A stretch of 64,000 bases of DNA, taken from assembly GCA_949752735.1 (NCBI GenBank), contig OX457053.1, forward strand, positions 4,023,166 through 4,087,165, read 5' to 3'. Position numbers and translations under genes: made by a program. Positions 51,729 to 63,195 of the stretch are shown here, in pieces (positions within the stretch are counted from its first letter, which is position 1; every line of letters starts with the position of its first letter). This DNA comes from Lumbricus terrestris. Lineage: Eukaryota > Annelida > Clitellata > Crassiclitellata > Lumbricidae. The notes beneath the pieces are model-generated. The model was not told the origin of the DNA. It was given only the letters and a program-made list of their open reading frames with translations, and searched no databases.

Positions 51729-51862
51729 CAGAATGGGTGTATGTGTGTATGTATGTAAGTACGTATGTATGTATGTATGTATGTATGTATGTATGTATGT
51801 TTGTATGTATGTATGTATGTATGTATGTATGTATGTATGTATGTATGTATGTATGCATGCAT
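51729..51862. repeat. (TATG)n microsatellite upstream of gene B
   Basis: Positional counterpart of 30014 and 44785. Confidence 0.95.
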
Positions 51863-52043
51863 ATATATATGCATGTTTATTAAGGATGGTTATACGGTAT
51901 GTATGTATATATGTATGTAGGTATGTGTATTTATTTATGTGTATATTATTCAAGCATTGTGCTGTCATATGAAAAATCTGGTCCTGGGCACGACGTGAAA
52001 CTGCATCCATCCTCTGCCACAGGGAACCAACAGCGTCCCAGGG

Positions 52044-52151
<108 letters not shown>

Positions 52152-52770
52152 GCTGTCAAGCTAATTAATAATGCAGAAAGAAAACTAAAGAAAACTAACA
52201 ATGCAGAAACTAAACGCGGTGCTGCCACTCAAACGACCAAAATTTATTGTTATTGTCAAGGAGAAACAAGAATATTTCCTCAAGTATTTCTTAGTTTAAA
52301 AGCAAAAAGCTTGGCTCCTATATATAGTTCAATCTTGTTGTGTGGTTGCCTAGCCACTGGCATGATCAGAGCTCCAAAAAACAAAAACACCCAAACCCAC
52401 GCGCACACACACCCACGCGCGCGCGCACACACACACATACACACATTTCATATTTATAAAACCATTAACAAATAGAACCACCAAAAACTTTAATGAGAAT
52501 TGATATCATACATGTAGGCCTATATTCCAACCTTTGAAATCTTTAACACTGTTCTCAAGTAAAAACGCATAGCACACAGATTATGCAGAAAAAGATAACG
52601 ATATATAGAAAGCACCAATATATATAGGAATATATATATATATATAATATGGCAAAATTATTGTAGACACTGTCTAGTCAGCTGCATGCTTGGTAAATCA
52701 TAGATATTCGGGTGGAAGCAATATAACTGAAGCAGAAAAACTTATAGGACACTTTCAAGCCTAAACATTC

Positions 52771-55700
52771 TTAGTCGTATCTCGGCAGCATACGCACTTT
52801 GTAATCAGTCGGGGCCATGGATAAACCAATAAACGTCTTGTATTCAACAGTCGACTGGCCATCTGGTGGTAGGATCTGGAAATGCTGGACCAATCCAGTA
52901 AGGAAGAGAAATATCTCCTGCTGAGCCATAAGTTGACCAATACATGATCGTCTTCCTGAAAACATTTAGAGATAATACTACTCCGTGAGAGGTAAGTAAC
53001 ACATAGATGATGGATACCATTTGGACGTTCAGACTTGCTGCTTTTTTAGTCTGGCAGTACCGGGCCAGGTAGGCTAGGCCTAGTGAACGGCGTTGACATG
53101 GTGTTTCATGGTCCCATCTTCGTCTTGCGAGCGCCTCAAAAAAATCGCAACCGTTCGGTGGCTGGACCGGTCACATAAAGGAAACTTCCTTCAGATCTGA
53201 GTGTCTCATTACTTATGCACTCGGCATGCAAGTTTCACAAGCATCTGAGACCGAACATTGTCGACGAAGCCGGGTTAGGAGCAACTGTGAGTAGGTTCTC
53301 TTGGAGGTGCGCTGTGTAAGTCCTCTGAATGAATGAATGATTGAATGAATGAATGAATGAATGAATGAATGCACAAACCCATAGAGAATGCCACGACTGC
53401 TTCCCTGTTCGTGACCTTTCCATCTGCATCTAGAAATCGTTCCGGATCAAACGTTTCCGGGTCTTTCCAGGTGGCTGGATCCATGTGAGCACTGTACAAA
53501 TTTGCCACAACCTGTTTTAAATGAAAACAAACATATTTTTAGTTGTTCCCAATATTTAGCGTTCACCAAAAGCTGAAAATGCATTTCGGTACGGTAAGTT
53601 TCGGATGGTTGAGCAGCTATTACATTCATTCATTCGTTCATTCATTCATTCGTTCATTCATCCATTCGTTCATTCATTTATTCTATGGACCAATGTCGCG
53701 CCACTTTAAGAAAGCTACTCAGGAGCGCTTCCAGTCCATCCCAGCCAATGTAAAATAAAAAAAGACGAGAGATTTAGAAAACAGAGTTTGATTGGTTAGT
53801 TGAAAGGATCGTTAGAGATATGGCCCAACAACGGAGAATGATCGGCACCACCATGCAGCGAAACGAGTCCGAACAACTAAGCGTGGTCCTTTCATAGCAC
53901 TTCAAATAGCCCGACGCGCTTCAACGTGGGAGACTGGGCGACAGATATCGCGTAGGTCAGATGGAGCGCATCTCAAGCCAAAGCAGCGATCAGACTCGAG
54001 ATCAGTTGGGGAACAGGCAGCCTTTGCAGCACATCACGCATGCAGGCAGAGACAGACATCCATGGCGGAGTATGGTTTCCGTTCTTGGGTGGGGGGGGCT
54101 ATAAAGAACTTGGGCTTTGATGGGGCGGAGACTTGGTCCAGAACGAGCGGCGCCGACAATATTTTCTCGGTCCAAAAAGTTGATGACCTCTTTTAGTCAT
54201 CTGGCTGAAATCTCGCGAAAAATACTTTTTTTCGTGAAAAGAGCCATTTTCCCCGACAAACATTATGAGTCTGGGCCTTCTTGTGGTGGGGGGGGCTAAA
54301 CCCGGGAAAAGATACCACTTACACGGTAAAAAAGCTGAATCTGGGCCTTCATGGGGTTTAACCCCCTCCTAGCTCGTGATGAACTCCGCCCATGGAGACA
54401 GAAGCGCATAAATGAATTAGTCTAATGAGCCGATCACAGAACCCGATCTAATGGTCCCAGAACCCCAAGGCAGGCCAACAAGGTTCCAGCAACAATGGCA
54501 TGCTGAACAGCGAGAGCGTCTTGAGAATCAGAGCCAGCAAATACTCCGAACTGGCGAGGGACTAAGTTAGCATATCTGACTTGGATTTCCCATTCATCTC
54601 CGTCACCACAAGTGTATCTTAAATATACAGTAAACAAACACGAACAACGATCAATCATATGCGATTAGAAACTATTATTTCAGCATAAACTTCGCCTTTA
54701 TCTAATCAAAACACTTCCGGATATTTAATAGTTACGGTTCTTGCTCAGTGGTTTCGCCAAGCCCTTAGTTAAGTCCTTAGTTAAGTCATTAGTTAAGTCC
54801 TTAGTTAAGTCCTTAGTTAAGTCCTTAGTTAAGTCATTAGTTAAGTCATTAGTTAAGTCATTAGATAAGAATTGTTTTTCTCGTTGTAGGCCTACTCTAT
54901 TTGACGATTGCTTAATAATAAAAAATACTTTTTTCTATCTCTCCCTATCAATCTTTATATTCCTACAATTGAATGTGCTGTCATGTTAAAAAAATTAATT
55001 TTACATGAATAATGGGTGGCCCTATTAGCGGGATTGTCCATCCCTTCTGGGTCACCCCTGCATCACCAAATTATGTTGTAGTATTATTCACTGTTGTTTT
55101 GGTTGAGGTAAAAATAATAAATTATAAACCTACTATGGTTCCTTTGGGTATGAAATATCCGTTAAGGTGAGTGTCATCCAGCGTTTCGTGAAGGAAGCTC
55201 GATGGACCTATCGTCTTTATTCGCATTATCTCCAGTATCACTGCGTCGGTGAATGGTAGTCTGCTCCTGATCTCCAAAGCTGGAAGTGCGTCACTTGAAT
55301 TGACGGAATCAATCTCACTGTAAAGTCGTTTCTGGATGTCTTGGTGATTGGCGATTAATATTAAGGCCCACTGTAGTGTACTGGCCGTTGTTTCTGTTCC
55401 TGCTAAGAACAAGTCTCGCAATGTGAACAGCAGCTGATCTCTGTCAAAGTCAGGTCCGTCCATCTGAATAAAGTGAGTTATGAAACTTTCTGGTAGTTCA
55501 CCTTGCACTCCTGCATCGATTTTACTACTGAAGTGACTCAGCAGCTCACCATGTACTTTGATAAGCCCATCAACGCATCTTCTGTACTTTGGAAGATACC
55601 TCATCGTTGGAAAAAAATTCACAACAGCTAGATCCTTCGTAAAGTGAAATATGTCGTACACTTTTTCAATCAGATGTGCCAATTCAGGACTCGAATGATC

Positions 55701-58700
55701 GTAGCGTTCGCCAAACATAATGCTCGCGATGACATTCGAAACGCCTCTTGTGAGCAACTGATCAGCACAAATCGCCACTCCGTTTAGTTTCCGTATGTTA
55801 GCCAGAAGGTCTTCCACTTCAACTTTGATTCTGGTTTCCATGATTCCCTTGCCAAATCCAAACTTCTTGAGAATATTGATGGACAGTTGGTGGTGTCTTT
55901 GAAACGCTGAATCATACGGATGTTCAATAACTCCTAAAACAGATTCAAATCTCTGTATTATCTCTAGAATAAAAATGGAACAGGTATAAACGCTGACACT
56001 GCGCAAGAACATAGATATTTCTACAGAACACTGATCATAACATTGACATTTTCTGTCTTACTCTGTCATTCTTAGTCAGTAAAGACCTCTTTAAGAAATT
56101 CTAACCAGACGGTAATGGTTAGTCGTTGCTGAATTACGACCTCTGTTCAAACTTTCATGCAAACCAGTGTATGATCTAGTCCCCCTCCTCTGGGAGTATC
56201 CGGATTTCAGACCAGGCCACAAGTAGCAGGAATCAACAAATGGTACACAAACCAAGCAAGAACTACTTAACTACCAAAATTGGGAAGCCATGTATAGTAA
56301 TGATGTTGTCTTACTGTAGTTATTTAAGGAACAAAACATTTTGAAATTGAAAAGGTTGAAATTTGAATGACAGCACTAGAGAGAAGCCAATTAGTCGTAC
56401 AAAAATAGCATTTGTAGGCTACATATATTAACAGTAAGTTATACTCATGGTAAAATGATATTATAATATATTATATTAGTGAGTATTAACATTATAATCA
56501 TAAAATGGTAAATAATATCACGGTATGTTATAACAACTTCAAGGGAGATCTGGAGAGGATGGGGCTGGGCTGGGACGAGGCGGAGGAGGTGGCTGGCGAC
56601 CGTGTGGAGTGGCGAAGACTTGTTGACCAATGCTCCGATCGGAACGGGAGGAACTAAGTCTAAGTCTAAGTAATATTATAACAGTGCATGTAATACATTT
56701 ATGTAAACAGCAGCTGAAAACCATTATCATCACGTAAATGTTTTCTGGGGTGGAATTCTCATTCCGGGGGGGAGGTGTAGACGACTAAACATTGTATGCA
56801 AACAATGTCAGTATAGGCAACGCCATAGTGACGTGCATAAGGACCTAACACGAAGTTTCAGGATGGACACACACACATGTAATGAGGCGTCCTCGATATC
56901 TCGTAGACGCCTCATTGTACGAGACGTCTTCGAAATATCCAACCCAACCCTTCGTTCACAAAACAAGCTTTAATGCATAAAAATGAACATTTTCGCAAAT
57001 TGCCTTTGAGCCCTGGATTCAAAAACTCAGTCGAATGGAGTTTAGGTCGACTGGCAAAAATCAAGGACTGCTTGACAAAGGCTTCGTGAATCATCTCCCT
57101 TCCATTGATAACCACTGCAAGGCTGAAAGCAAAAATTAAAATTCAACATAAAATCAATTAACTCCATCCTCTGCTTGTGAATGATTCGACACAGTAGATA
57201 GACATTGAACCTCGCGTTCTCACCTAATAATAGGCTATCACTTCAAAACGGTTCAAAGCAAAATGGCATTCAATCAGACTGATAAATTTGAGCATCACTG
57301 TTTCATAATCACAAACTCAAACTTTCAACGAGCTTAGCTACTTCTATCTAAGAAACCCAAACCTGCACAACTCCATGATGCAAATATCGAAGGAGACAAG
57401 AAGCCAGACAAGCTGTTCGAGGACGCTATGGCTCCTCGGTGACCCGTCAAAATAGCCCCGTCAAAACATCCCCGTAATAATCGCCCAAAGACAAAATAGC
57501 CCCGTCATAACCGCCCACCGACAAAACAGCCCGAAAAAACAAGCCCCCTACAAAATAGCCCCGTCGAAATAGCCCGTCAAAACAGCCCGTGTAAACAGTT
57601 CCGTGAAAATAGTCCGGTCACAGACGCCACCGACTACTCAGTTGCAGAATGACTTAAAATGTGAAATTGTTAAACGCAACGCAATGAACACTGTATTTCA
57701 GACAAATTAACGAAACTTCTAGTATGAAAAGTTGAAATATTTTCATCGCAAAACGTGAACAAACTACTAAGGTTAGATCTAAAGCGTTCTTGTAAGACAA
57801 CTTAACGGCTTCACCAAAGTGCTGAATTGGTCGCTCAAGATTGTAGCCCGTTTGTAGAGCCGTTATATGCTAACCAAGACTTGAGCAATAACCTTCCAAA
57901 ATAACGTAAAAGTAACTTTGCTTATTGTCCTTACCTGCCCCTTACCTGTAATGTTGATTCAGATAATCATTACATCCTGGCTATCGATGTTGCCATTGGA
58001 ACCTCTTGATCATAATTAATTTCCAATTAACCGCTTTTGCACTGATTTCTTTTACATTATATTCTACATCTTAACGAAAATCGTGTGTTTACATTTAGCG
58101 GATATCGAAAATAAATATAACAAAAAGTAGATTGAGATTTAAAATCAAAACTGAATGCGTTCACAAAACATGGTTCAGCATAATTTTAAGAAATAATGTA
58201 AATGTGTTGCAATTTGAATTAATGCAGAGTTGAGTTGGATAGGCCCTAGGGCCTACGAATAGATTATTATGCAAAAGTGACTAGGGCTTACAATGACCAT
58301 AAAACGGGCCTGCCCCGGGCTGTTTTGACCGGGCTATTTTGACGGGGTGCCGGGTTCCTCGGATCGACCCATGTTGATTGAAAAATCTGCTTAAGAACCG
58401 ACGGCCTGTGTTTCTCAGCCTAGGCTATAGTCTCTCACTTTAAGTGGTTCCTTGTAAATTTTAAATTACCGATATCATTACCATTACTGATTTCTCCTTT
58501 GATACATACTAACGTAAATCTGACTAAATTTGCACTTTGTAGATAGGCTAGTTTATGATTCTGAAGACGAATGCAGCTGAAGCTCTATTTAAAGCGAAAC
58601 CTGGTGATAAATTGTGTGCATTACCAAAACATTTTGTTTACATGAGAGTTAGCAGCTACCTGTTGGGGCTGTGGATAGTGTGGAACTTCACGACTGGGCC

Positions 58701-58958
58701 AAATTTTTTGGCCTTCTCCATAAAGAAATTGTGTGCCAGCGACAAATCTGGCAGGAAAGGCATCGAACCAACAAACGGCAGAGATGGAAGACCTGGAGGT
58801 AAATTTCCAGCTTGCTTCTTTCTCCTTAGCAACCTCAGGAAGGCATGACACAACAGGAAGGTTCCAGAAAATACGGCTGCAGTGAGGCAGAGCTTCAGAA
58901 CCGTATTTGCCTCGCAACGAAGCATCGAACCATAGATCGATTCAAAATAGGCAAACAT
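52771..58958 (-). CDS. Cytochrome P450 gene A, CYP2-clan, 511 aa, five coding exons, GC donor at intron 2
   Basis: Most divergent member and first in transcriptional order. Exons in order: 58660-58958, 57004-57122, 55134-55933, 53379-53511, 52771-52955, phases 2,1,0,1. The N terminus is seven residues longer than its paralogs ([20 protein letters not shown]). Motifs: anchor, [42 protein letters not shown] with Cys455 (Gln replaces the usual Glu after CxG). The C-helix is FQRHH. The exon 2 donor reads AAAG|GCAATT rather than GT; the frame and the acceptor (TTTTAG at exon 3) are otherwise intact, so a GC-AG intron or a damaged donor is possible. An acceptor (TTTTTGCTACAG) 13 nt before the ATG implies a non-coding exon. 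ATG 58958 was chosen because it directly follows this acceptor. Confidence 0.9.
53275..53371 (+). repeat. SINE/LINE tail with (GAAT)n next to gene A exon 4
   Basis: GGAGCAACTGTGAGTAGG…GGTGCGCTGTGTAAG then (GAAT)n ending 8 bp from the exon 4 donor side (53379). Confidence 0.65.
53628..53750 (-). repeat. SINE/LINE tail with (ATTC)n, opposite orientation, other side of exon 4
   Basis: (ATTC)n followed by ATGTCGCGCCACTTTAAG and CTCAGGAGCGCTTCCAGTCC, the family tail in reverse. Confidence 0.6.
54057..54394. mobile_element. MITE of the CATGGGCGGAGA family, 338 bp, gene A intron 3
   Basis: Left end CATCCATGGCGGAGTATGG (4-bp insertion in the terminus) and right end GAACTCCGCCCATG, with exact duplication GAGACAGA (54049-54056, 54395-54402). 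Confidence 0.8.
54764..54868. repeat. 12-bp tandem repeat TTAGTTAAGTCC, about nine units
   Basis: Units differ mainly at TCC/TCA; located in gene A intron 3. Confidence 0.95.
57440..58353. mobile_element. MULE-like foldback element with GTCAAAATAGCCCC arrays, gene A intron 1
   Basis: The left 160 bp is a run of (A)CAAAATAGCCCCGTC-type motifs; the right 60 bp carries GGGCTGTTTTGACCGGGCTA in reverse. A 9-bp target duplication is seen, GCTCCTCGG (57431-57439) against GTTCCTCGG (58354-58362), 8 of 9. No transposase frame. Confidence 0.78.
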
Positions 58959-59323
58959 GGCGCCGTCTGTTCTGTAGCAAAAACGGAAATACATCAACAC
59001 CACCATAATCACGACAAATCGATAAGACCAGCAATGCTGTTTTAAAACGAACAAGTCCTTTTAATGTAGGCAAAACCGCTGCCACGATTGGCCTCCATAC
59101 CAGTAGGCTACACCAGGTCATATTTTACTGATATAAGCTTAACTCCGATGCAGTACGATATGCAAATTAGAGTCATAATGCCAGAATAATGATCAATAAT
59201 CTTTGAAGTTTCAAACAGAAATCAGATACACGTTATCTTCTGCTTACTAGTGACAATAATTACAGAACACCTCACACTGACGTCTTCGTGCAGGTCAATT
59301 ATCAGCAACAGGTAGTGCTCTAC

Positions 59324-59381
59324 CTATTTGCGCAACATGTCACCACACGGTGGTCACAGTGAACAAGCGCCTTAAATACAA
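59324..59381 (-). promoter_or_regulatory. Predicted core promoter and non-coding exon of P450 gene A
   Basis: Minus strand: TATTTAAGG near 59373-59381, then a segment ending in the donor CAAATAG|GTAGAG (exon end 59324). The coding exon acceptor leaves an edge at 58971. A hAT element (59389-60207) sits immediately upstream of the TATA-like box. A second copy of this promoter segment lies at about 60338-60483. Confidence 0.5.
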
Positions 59382-59388
59382 TCATGAC

Positions 59389-60207
59389 CAGTGATGCCAC
59401 AGCTGGGTTTTTTCCACTAGATCTGGGTTTTTAACCTTCGTCTGGGTTTCTGGGTTTTTTCGGGCAAGATCTGGGTTTATTTTGGTGAGTTGACATTTTG
59501 CACTTACAACACATGAATATTCTGTGAAATTCAATGTAAAATGGTTGTGATACATAATTTTCCACTAATTTTTATTTTAAACTTCACAATCAAGATCTCA
59601 TGTTGTCAATTCACAAATAATTTATAACCTGAAGAATAGTTCTGCACAGAAATAAACCATTTTGACATTTCAAAATAGGTCAGGTCGCTCGTCTCTTTCC
59701 TTGTTAAGCTGTATTACATCTATAACAGGCATTTACAGTTATACACTGTAGGTCAGGTTAATCTTCAAGTGGTATATTTGCCAAGTTGTTGCAGAGTATT
59801 AGTGTTCTAGGTGGTTGAAACATTGGATTGTTGGTGTATTAAGAAATTTGACTGGAAACCTCGGACAACTTTAAAACTTTGTAAACTTAAGCCACTTGTG
59901 TTACGTGCTTGCAATTCTGGTAGACTCGACCTGCTGCGCATGCGCACATGAATATATTGATTAAGCTTATTGTCAGTATGGATCCCGAGTCTCTGACAAC
60001 TTTGACAATTGATATTTTTAAAGTTGTAATTACATTTTATTCGACCCTTTTGACAAGCATTTTGTTAACCCTCATACGAACAAGCGAAAAACCAACTTAA
60101 TTTGAACAAAGGGGGTCTAAAATAGCTTATATGAATAGTCTGGGTTTTTCTGGGGTTTTTTCGGAAGAAAATCTGGGTTTATTTCAGAAACCTCAGTGGC
60201 AACACTG
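59389..60207. mobile_element. hAT element, 819 bp, directly upstream of the gene A core promoter
   Basis: Termini CAGTGATGCCACAG and CTCAGTGGCAACACTG with exact duplication ATCATGAC (59381-59388, 60208-60215). Subterminal TCTGGGTTT repeats lie at both ends. The duplicated promoter segment at 60338-60483 shows the empty site. Confidence 0.9.
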
Positions 60208-60327
60208 ATCATGACTGGAAAATTTGTGATAGAACCAGTCCGGTGTCCGATAGCATACGCGGGCTGTAGGCCTACAAAAGGACAAAAGGAATGGAGCAAT
60301 AGGGAATAATAATCTTAAGCAGGTTAC

Positions 60328-60483
60328 CTTTAATTGCAACGAAGCATCGAACCATAGACCTATTTGCGCAACATGTCACACGGTGGTCACAGTGAACAAG
60401 CGCCTTGAATACAATCAGGACTGGAAAAGTTGTGATAGAACCAATACGGTGTCCGATAGCACACGCGGGCTGTAGGCCTCCTT
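60328..60483 (-). repeat. Rearranged second copy of the gene A promoter/first-exon region
   Basis: The stretch from about 60355 to 60483 repeats 59327-59388 joined to 60208-60275, that is, the gene A upstream region without the hAT. On its left it is joined to a short piece matching gene A exon 1 (around 58914-58936, CGAAGCATCGAACCATAG). On the minus strand it reads TATTCAAGG, the non-coding exon, the exon 1 piece, then AAAG|GTAACC at 60328, a possible donor. It could be an alternative first exon or only a duplication scar. Confidence 0.55.
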
Positions 60484-60959
60484 ACCTCACAAAATATGTT
60501 TTCATCATGCTCACCTGTCCAGAACGTGCATTCACTTCGACAACGTGCATTGACGTGCTTTTGCATTACACCGTAGAGTTTGAAATCTAAATAAATTATA
60601 GTCTATTTTCTGTTTGAGTCGCAAACCAACAATCAAATTTATACTGCACTGAGTTTGCATCGTTTTATTGGTTTAAGAAAAACCGTATTTTACAATAAAT
60701 AAATAAATCAATTTTCGCTGATTAAAAACTTCAGGCTGGCAGAACGCTGCCTGTTGCATTTAACTGTAATAATTATAGGCCCGTATTAGGCCTACAGGTC
60801 AGCGGCGACGCAGACAAGGTGGTTAACCCCGCCCCCCCCATTGGCCTAAGAAAAAGTGTTTAAAGAGGTTATTTATCCACTTAAATAAGTGCTTCTGAAT
60901 CGTTGCTACGGTTTTCTTAACCGATTGCTTACGAACCCATGACACTTTAATGATAATCT

Positions 60960-61036
60960 CTACATATTATTATTATTATTTTATTTTTTTATTATTATTA
61001 TCATCATCATCATCATCATCATCATCACCATCATCT
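60960..61036. repeat. (TTA)n/(CAT)n microsatellite
   Basis: Short compound tract. The sequence 60484-60959 has no recognisable feature. Confidence 0.9.
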
Positions 61037-61483
61037 ATTAATCAACCCAGATATCTGTGTATCTTAAGTTAGACACAAGTAGCCAACTTAATGTAGTTGC
61101 ATAGCCTCTACAAATTTATGTAAGTGTATGGGCAGATATGCGATGTTATACATGTATGCATATGCATGTGGTAATAAATATGCATCCAGTGCATGCATGT
61201 GAAAGTGATTGTATACACAGAAATAGCATCGTGCAACGATATTCTACGGTTGCCTGAGGTTTTGTTTCTCTTATCGGTTTGAAAATAATTCGATCTTTCG
61301 CTTCATTATTATTTATTACGCAATAACGGAACTGTCCGCCTGCATTATGACTTCCGCTGTACGCTTCGCTTGGCGCTATATCATCGAACACGGCAGCAGC
61401 AGCAGTGGAGGCTGCTGGAGGGCATTGGAAATGAAATAGCATCTCTTGCGTATTCGGGAATTGACGAGTATTGCAAAGTGTAC

Positions 61484-61589
61484 ATCGTCATCATCATCGT
61501 CATCATCATCATCATCGTCATCATCATCGTCATCATCATCATGATCATCATCATCATCGTCGTCGTCGTCGTCATCGTCATCGTCATCG

Positions 61590-61629
<40 letters not shown>

Positions 61630-61645
61630 TATTATTATTGTTAAG
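61484..61645. repeat. (ATC)n/(GTC)n compound microsatellite
   Basis: About 160 bp of CAT and CGT triplets, then TTA triplets. Confidence 0.97.
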
Positions 61646-62083
61646 AAAAACAAAACAATTGTTTGTAGTAACAAATAACAATTTTTTTTACATCATTCCC
61701 TTTGTTACTTTATTCCCTTTTTTACTATAATACTGCTGGGTTGGGCTAATAAAGCATCCGCCCATGTCACAACCCCCCGCCCAATCATAAATTCCTGGTT
61801 ACGACAGTGTTACAGATCCAATCTTTGAAATAATCATTGGCTGTTGCCAGTTTTGCATTCAGTTTATGGTCAGGTTTGCAGAGGCTACACGGTAATAAAG
61901 AACTTCCCTTAGAAACACACCTGTGACCTCTTTTCAGTTTGCAACAATCTTCCTTTTCTCCCCTACTTTGCACCCCTCCCCCGCCCCCAATTAATCTGCA
62001 TGCGGTTGTGCTACATGTAGATGTTTGACAAGTAAACTATCTCGCCTGCGCTCTACGTCATACGTTTTCTTTCTCTGCCCGCA

Positions 62084-62365
62084 GCCAAGGTCTCTCTGTC
62101 TGTCTGTCTATCTGTCTGTCTGTCTGTCTATCTGTCTGTCTTTCCGTCTGTCTCTGTCTTTCCTTTTATCTCTCTCTCTGGCTGTCTGTCTGTTTCTCTC
62201 TCACTATATCTCTCGCTATGTCTCTCTCTCCCTCCCTCTCTCTCTGCCTTTATATCTGTCTTTCTCTCTGTCTCTCTCTCTATATATGTATATCACTCTA
62301 TCATCTCTGTCTCTCTTTGTGTCTCTCTATGTCTCTCTCCCTCAGTCTTTCTGTCTCCCTCCCTA
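62084..62365. repeat. (TCTG)n/(TCTC)n pyrimidine-rich tract
   Basis: About 280 bp, nearly all pyrimidine on the plus strand. Confidence 0.9.
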
Positions 62366-62523
62366 CAGAGCATCCAATGATTTTAGTTGACATCTAGCCT
62401 ACGTTCAGTCGTTGTTGTCATGTCGTGTCGCTGCTAGCGACTGTCATTCAACCAGGGCTGTGATCTAGGTCCACGCGGGTATACAGCACGTAGGCCTACT
62501 TATCTCAGAAATATTTGTGTCTA

Positions 62524-63070
62524 CATGGTGCGCCAAAAAAGTAATCCCCTACGGGTTTCAGTCCATATCTTGGCCAAACATACGAATTTTTAAATGAAAC
62601 TTTACAGTCTTAAGGGCAATTCATATTTACGTACAATGGTCAAATTACAAAAAAATATTTCAAACAGAACAAAAGTTATATTACTTTTAGTGAGGCCACC
62701 CACCGTTTTTTGACGATTCAAAAACGCGACGCAACAAAAAGTAACAAAAGACCAATTTAATTATTCTCGCCAATATCTTGGCCGGAAGTAAGAATATCGA
62801 AATGAAATTTGACAGGTTTAAAGACAATTCATATCTACACATGATGGCCAGATTTCAGCAAAATATTGCAAACAGAATAAAAGTTATGGCACTTTTAAGG
62901 AGGCCACCCGCCGTTTTTTTGACGATTCAAAGACGTAACGCAGCAAAAAGTAGTAAAAATACGATTTTATTAAGTCTCATCTCAAATAATTGTTATCAAA
63001 TAGGCTTTTGAAATTCTTACTTCTGGCCATGATATTAGCAAAAAACCTACTTTTTGCGTTTCGTTTTTGA
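62524..63070. mobile_element. Mariner-like MITE relatives in tandem
   Basis: Two partial units, each with CCAATATCTTGGCC-like and GACGATTCAAA(A/G)ACG segments also present at 28588 and 32881. The outer edges are not clean. Confidence 0.5.
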
Positions 63071-63074
63071 ATCG

Positions 63075-63195
63075 TCATAAGGCTGATTGGTCATAGGCTG
63101 ATCGGTCATAGGGCCTTTTGGTCATGTAGACCATTGGTCATAGGGCCTAATGGTCATATGACCTTTTGGTCATATGGACGATTGGTCATAGCAAT
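63075..63195. mobile_element. One end of a foldback element with TTGGTCATAGGGCC array
   Basis: Nine or so variants of (A/T)TGGTCATA(G/T)GGCC in about 115 bp, the layout seen at the ends of 17229-17882 and 57440-58353. No partner end lies before base 64000. The remaining 63196-64000 shows nothing recognisable. Confidence 0.5.

Noticed and set aside
62025..62390. 121-codon frame in the TCTG/TCTC tract
   Set aside because: Low-complexity Ser/Leu-rich translation of a pyrimidine repeat.
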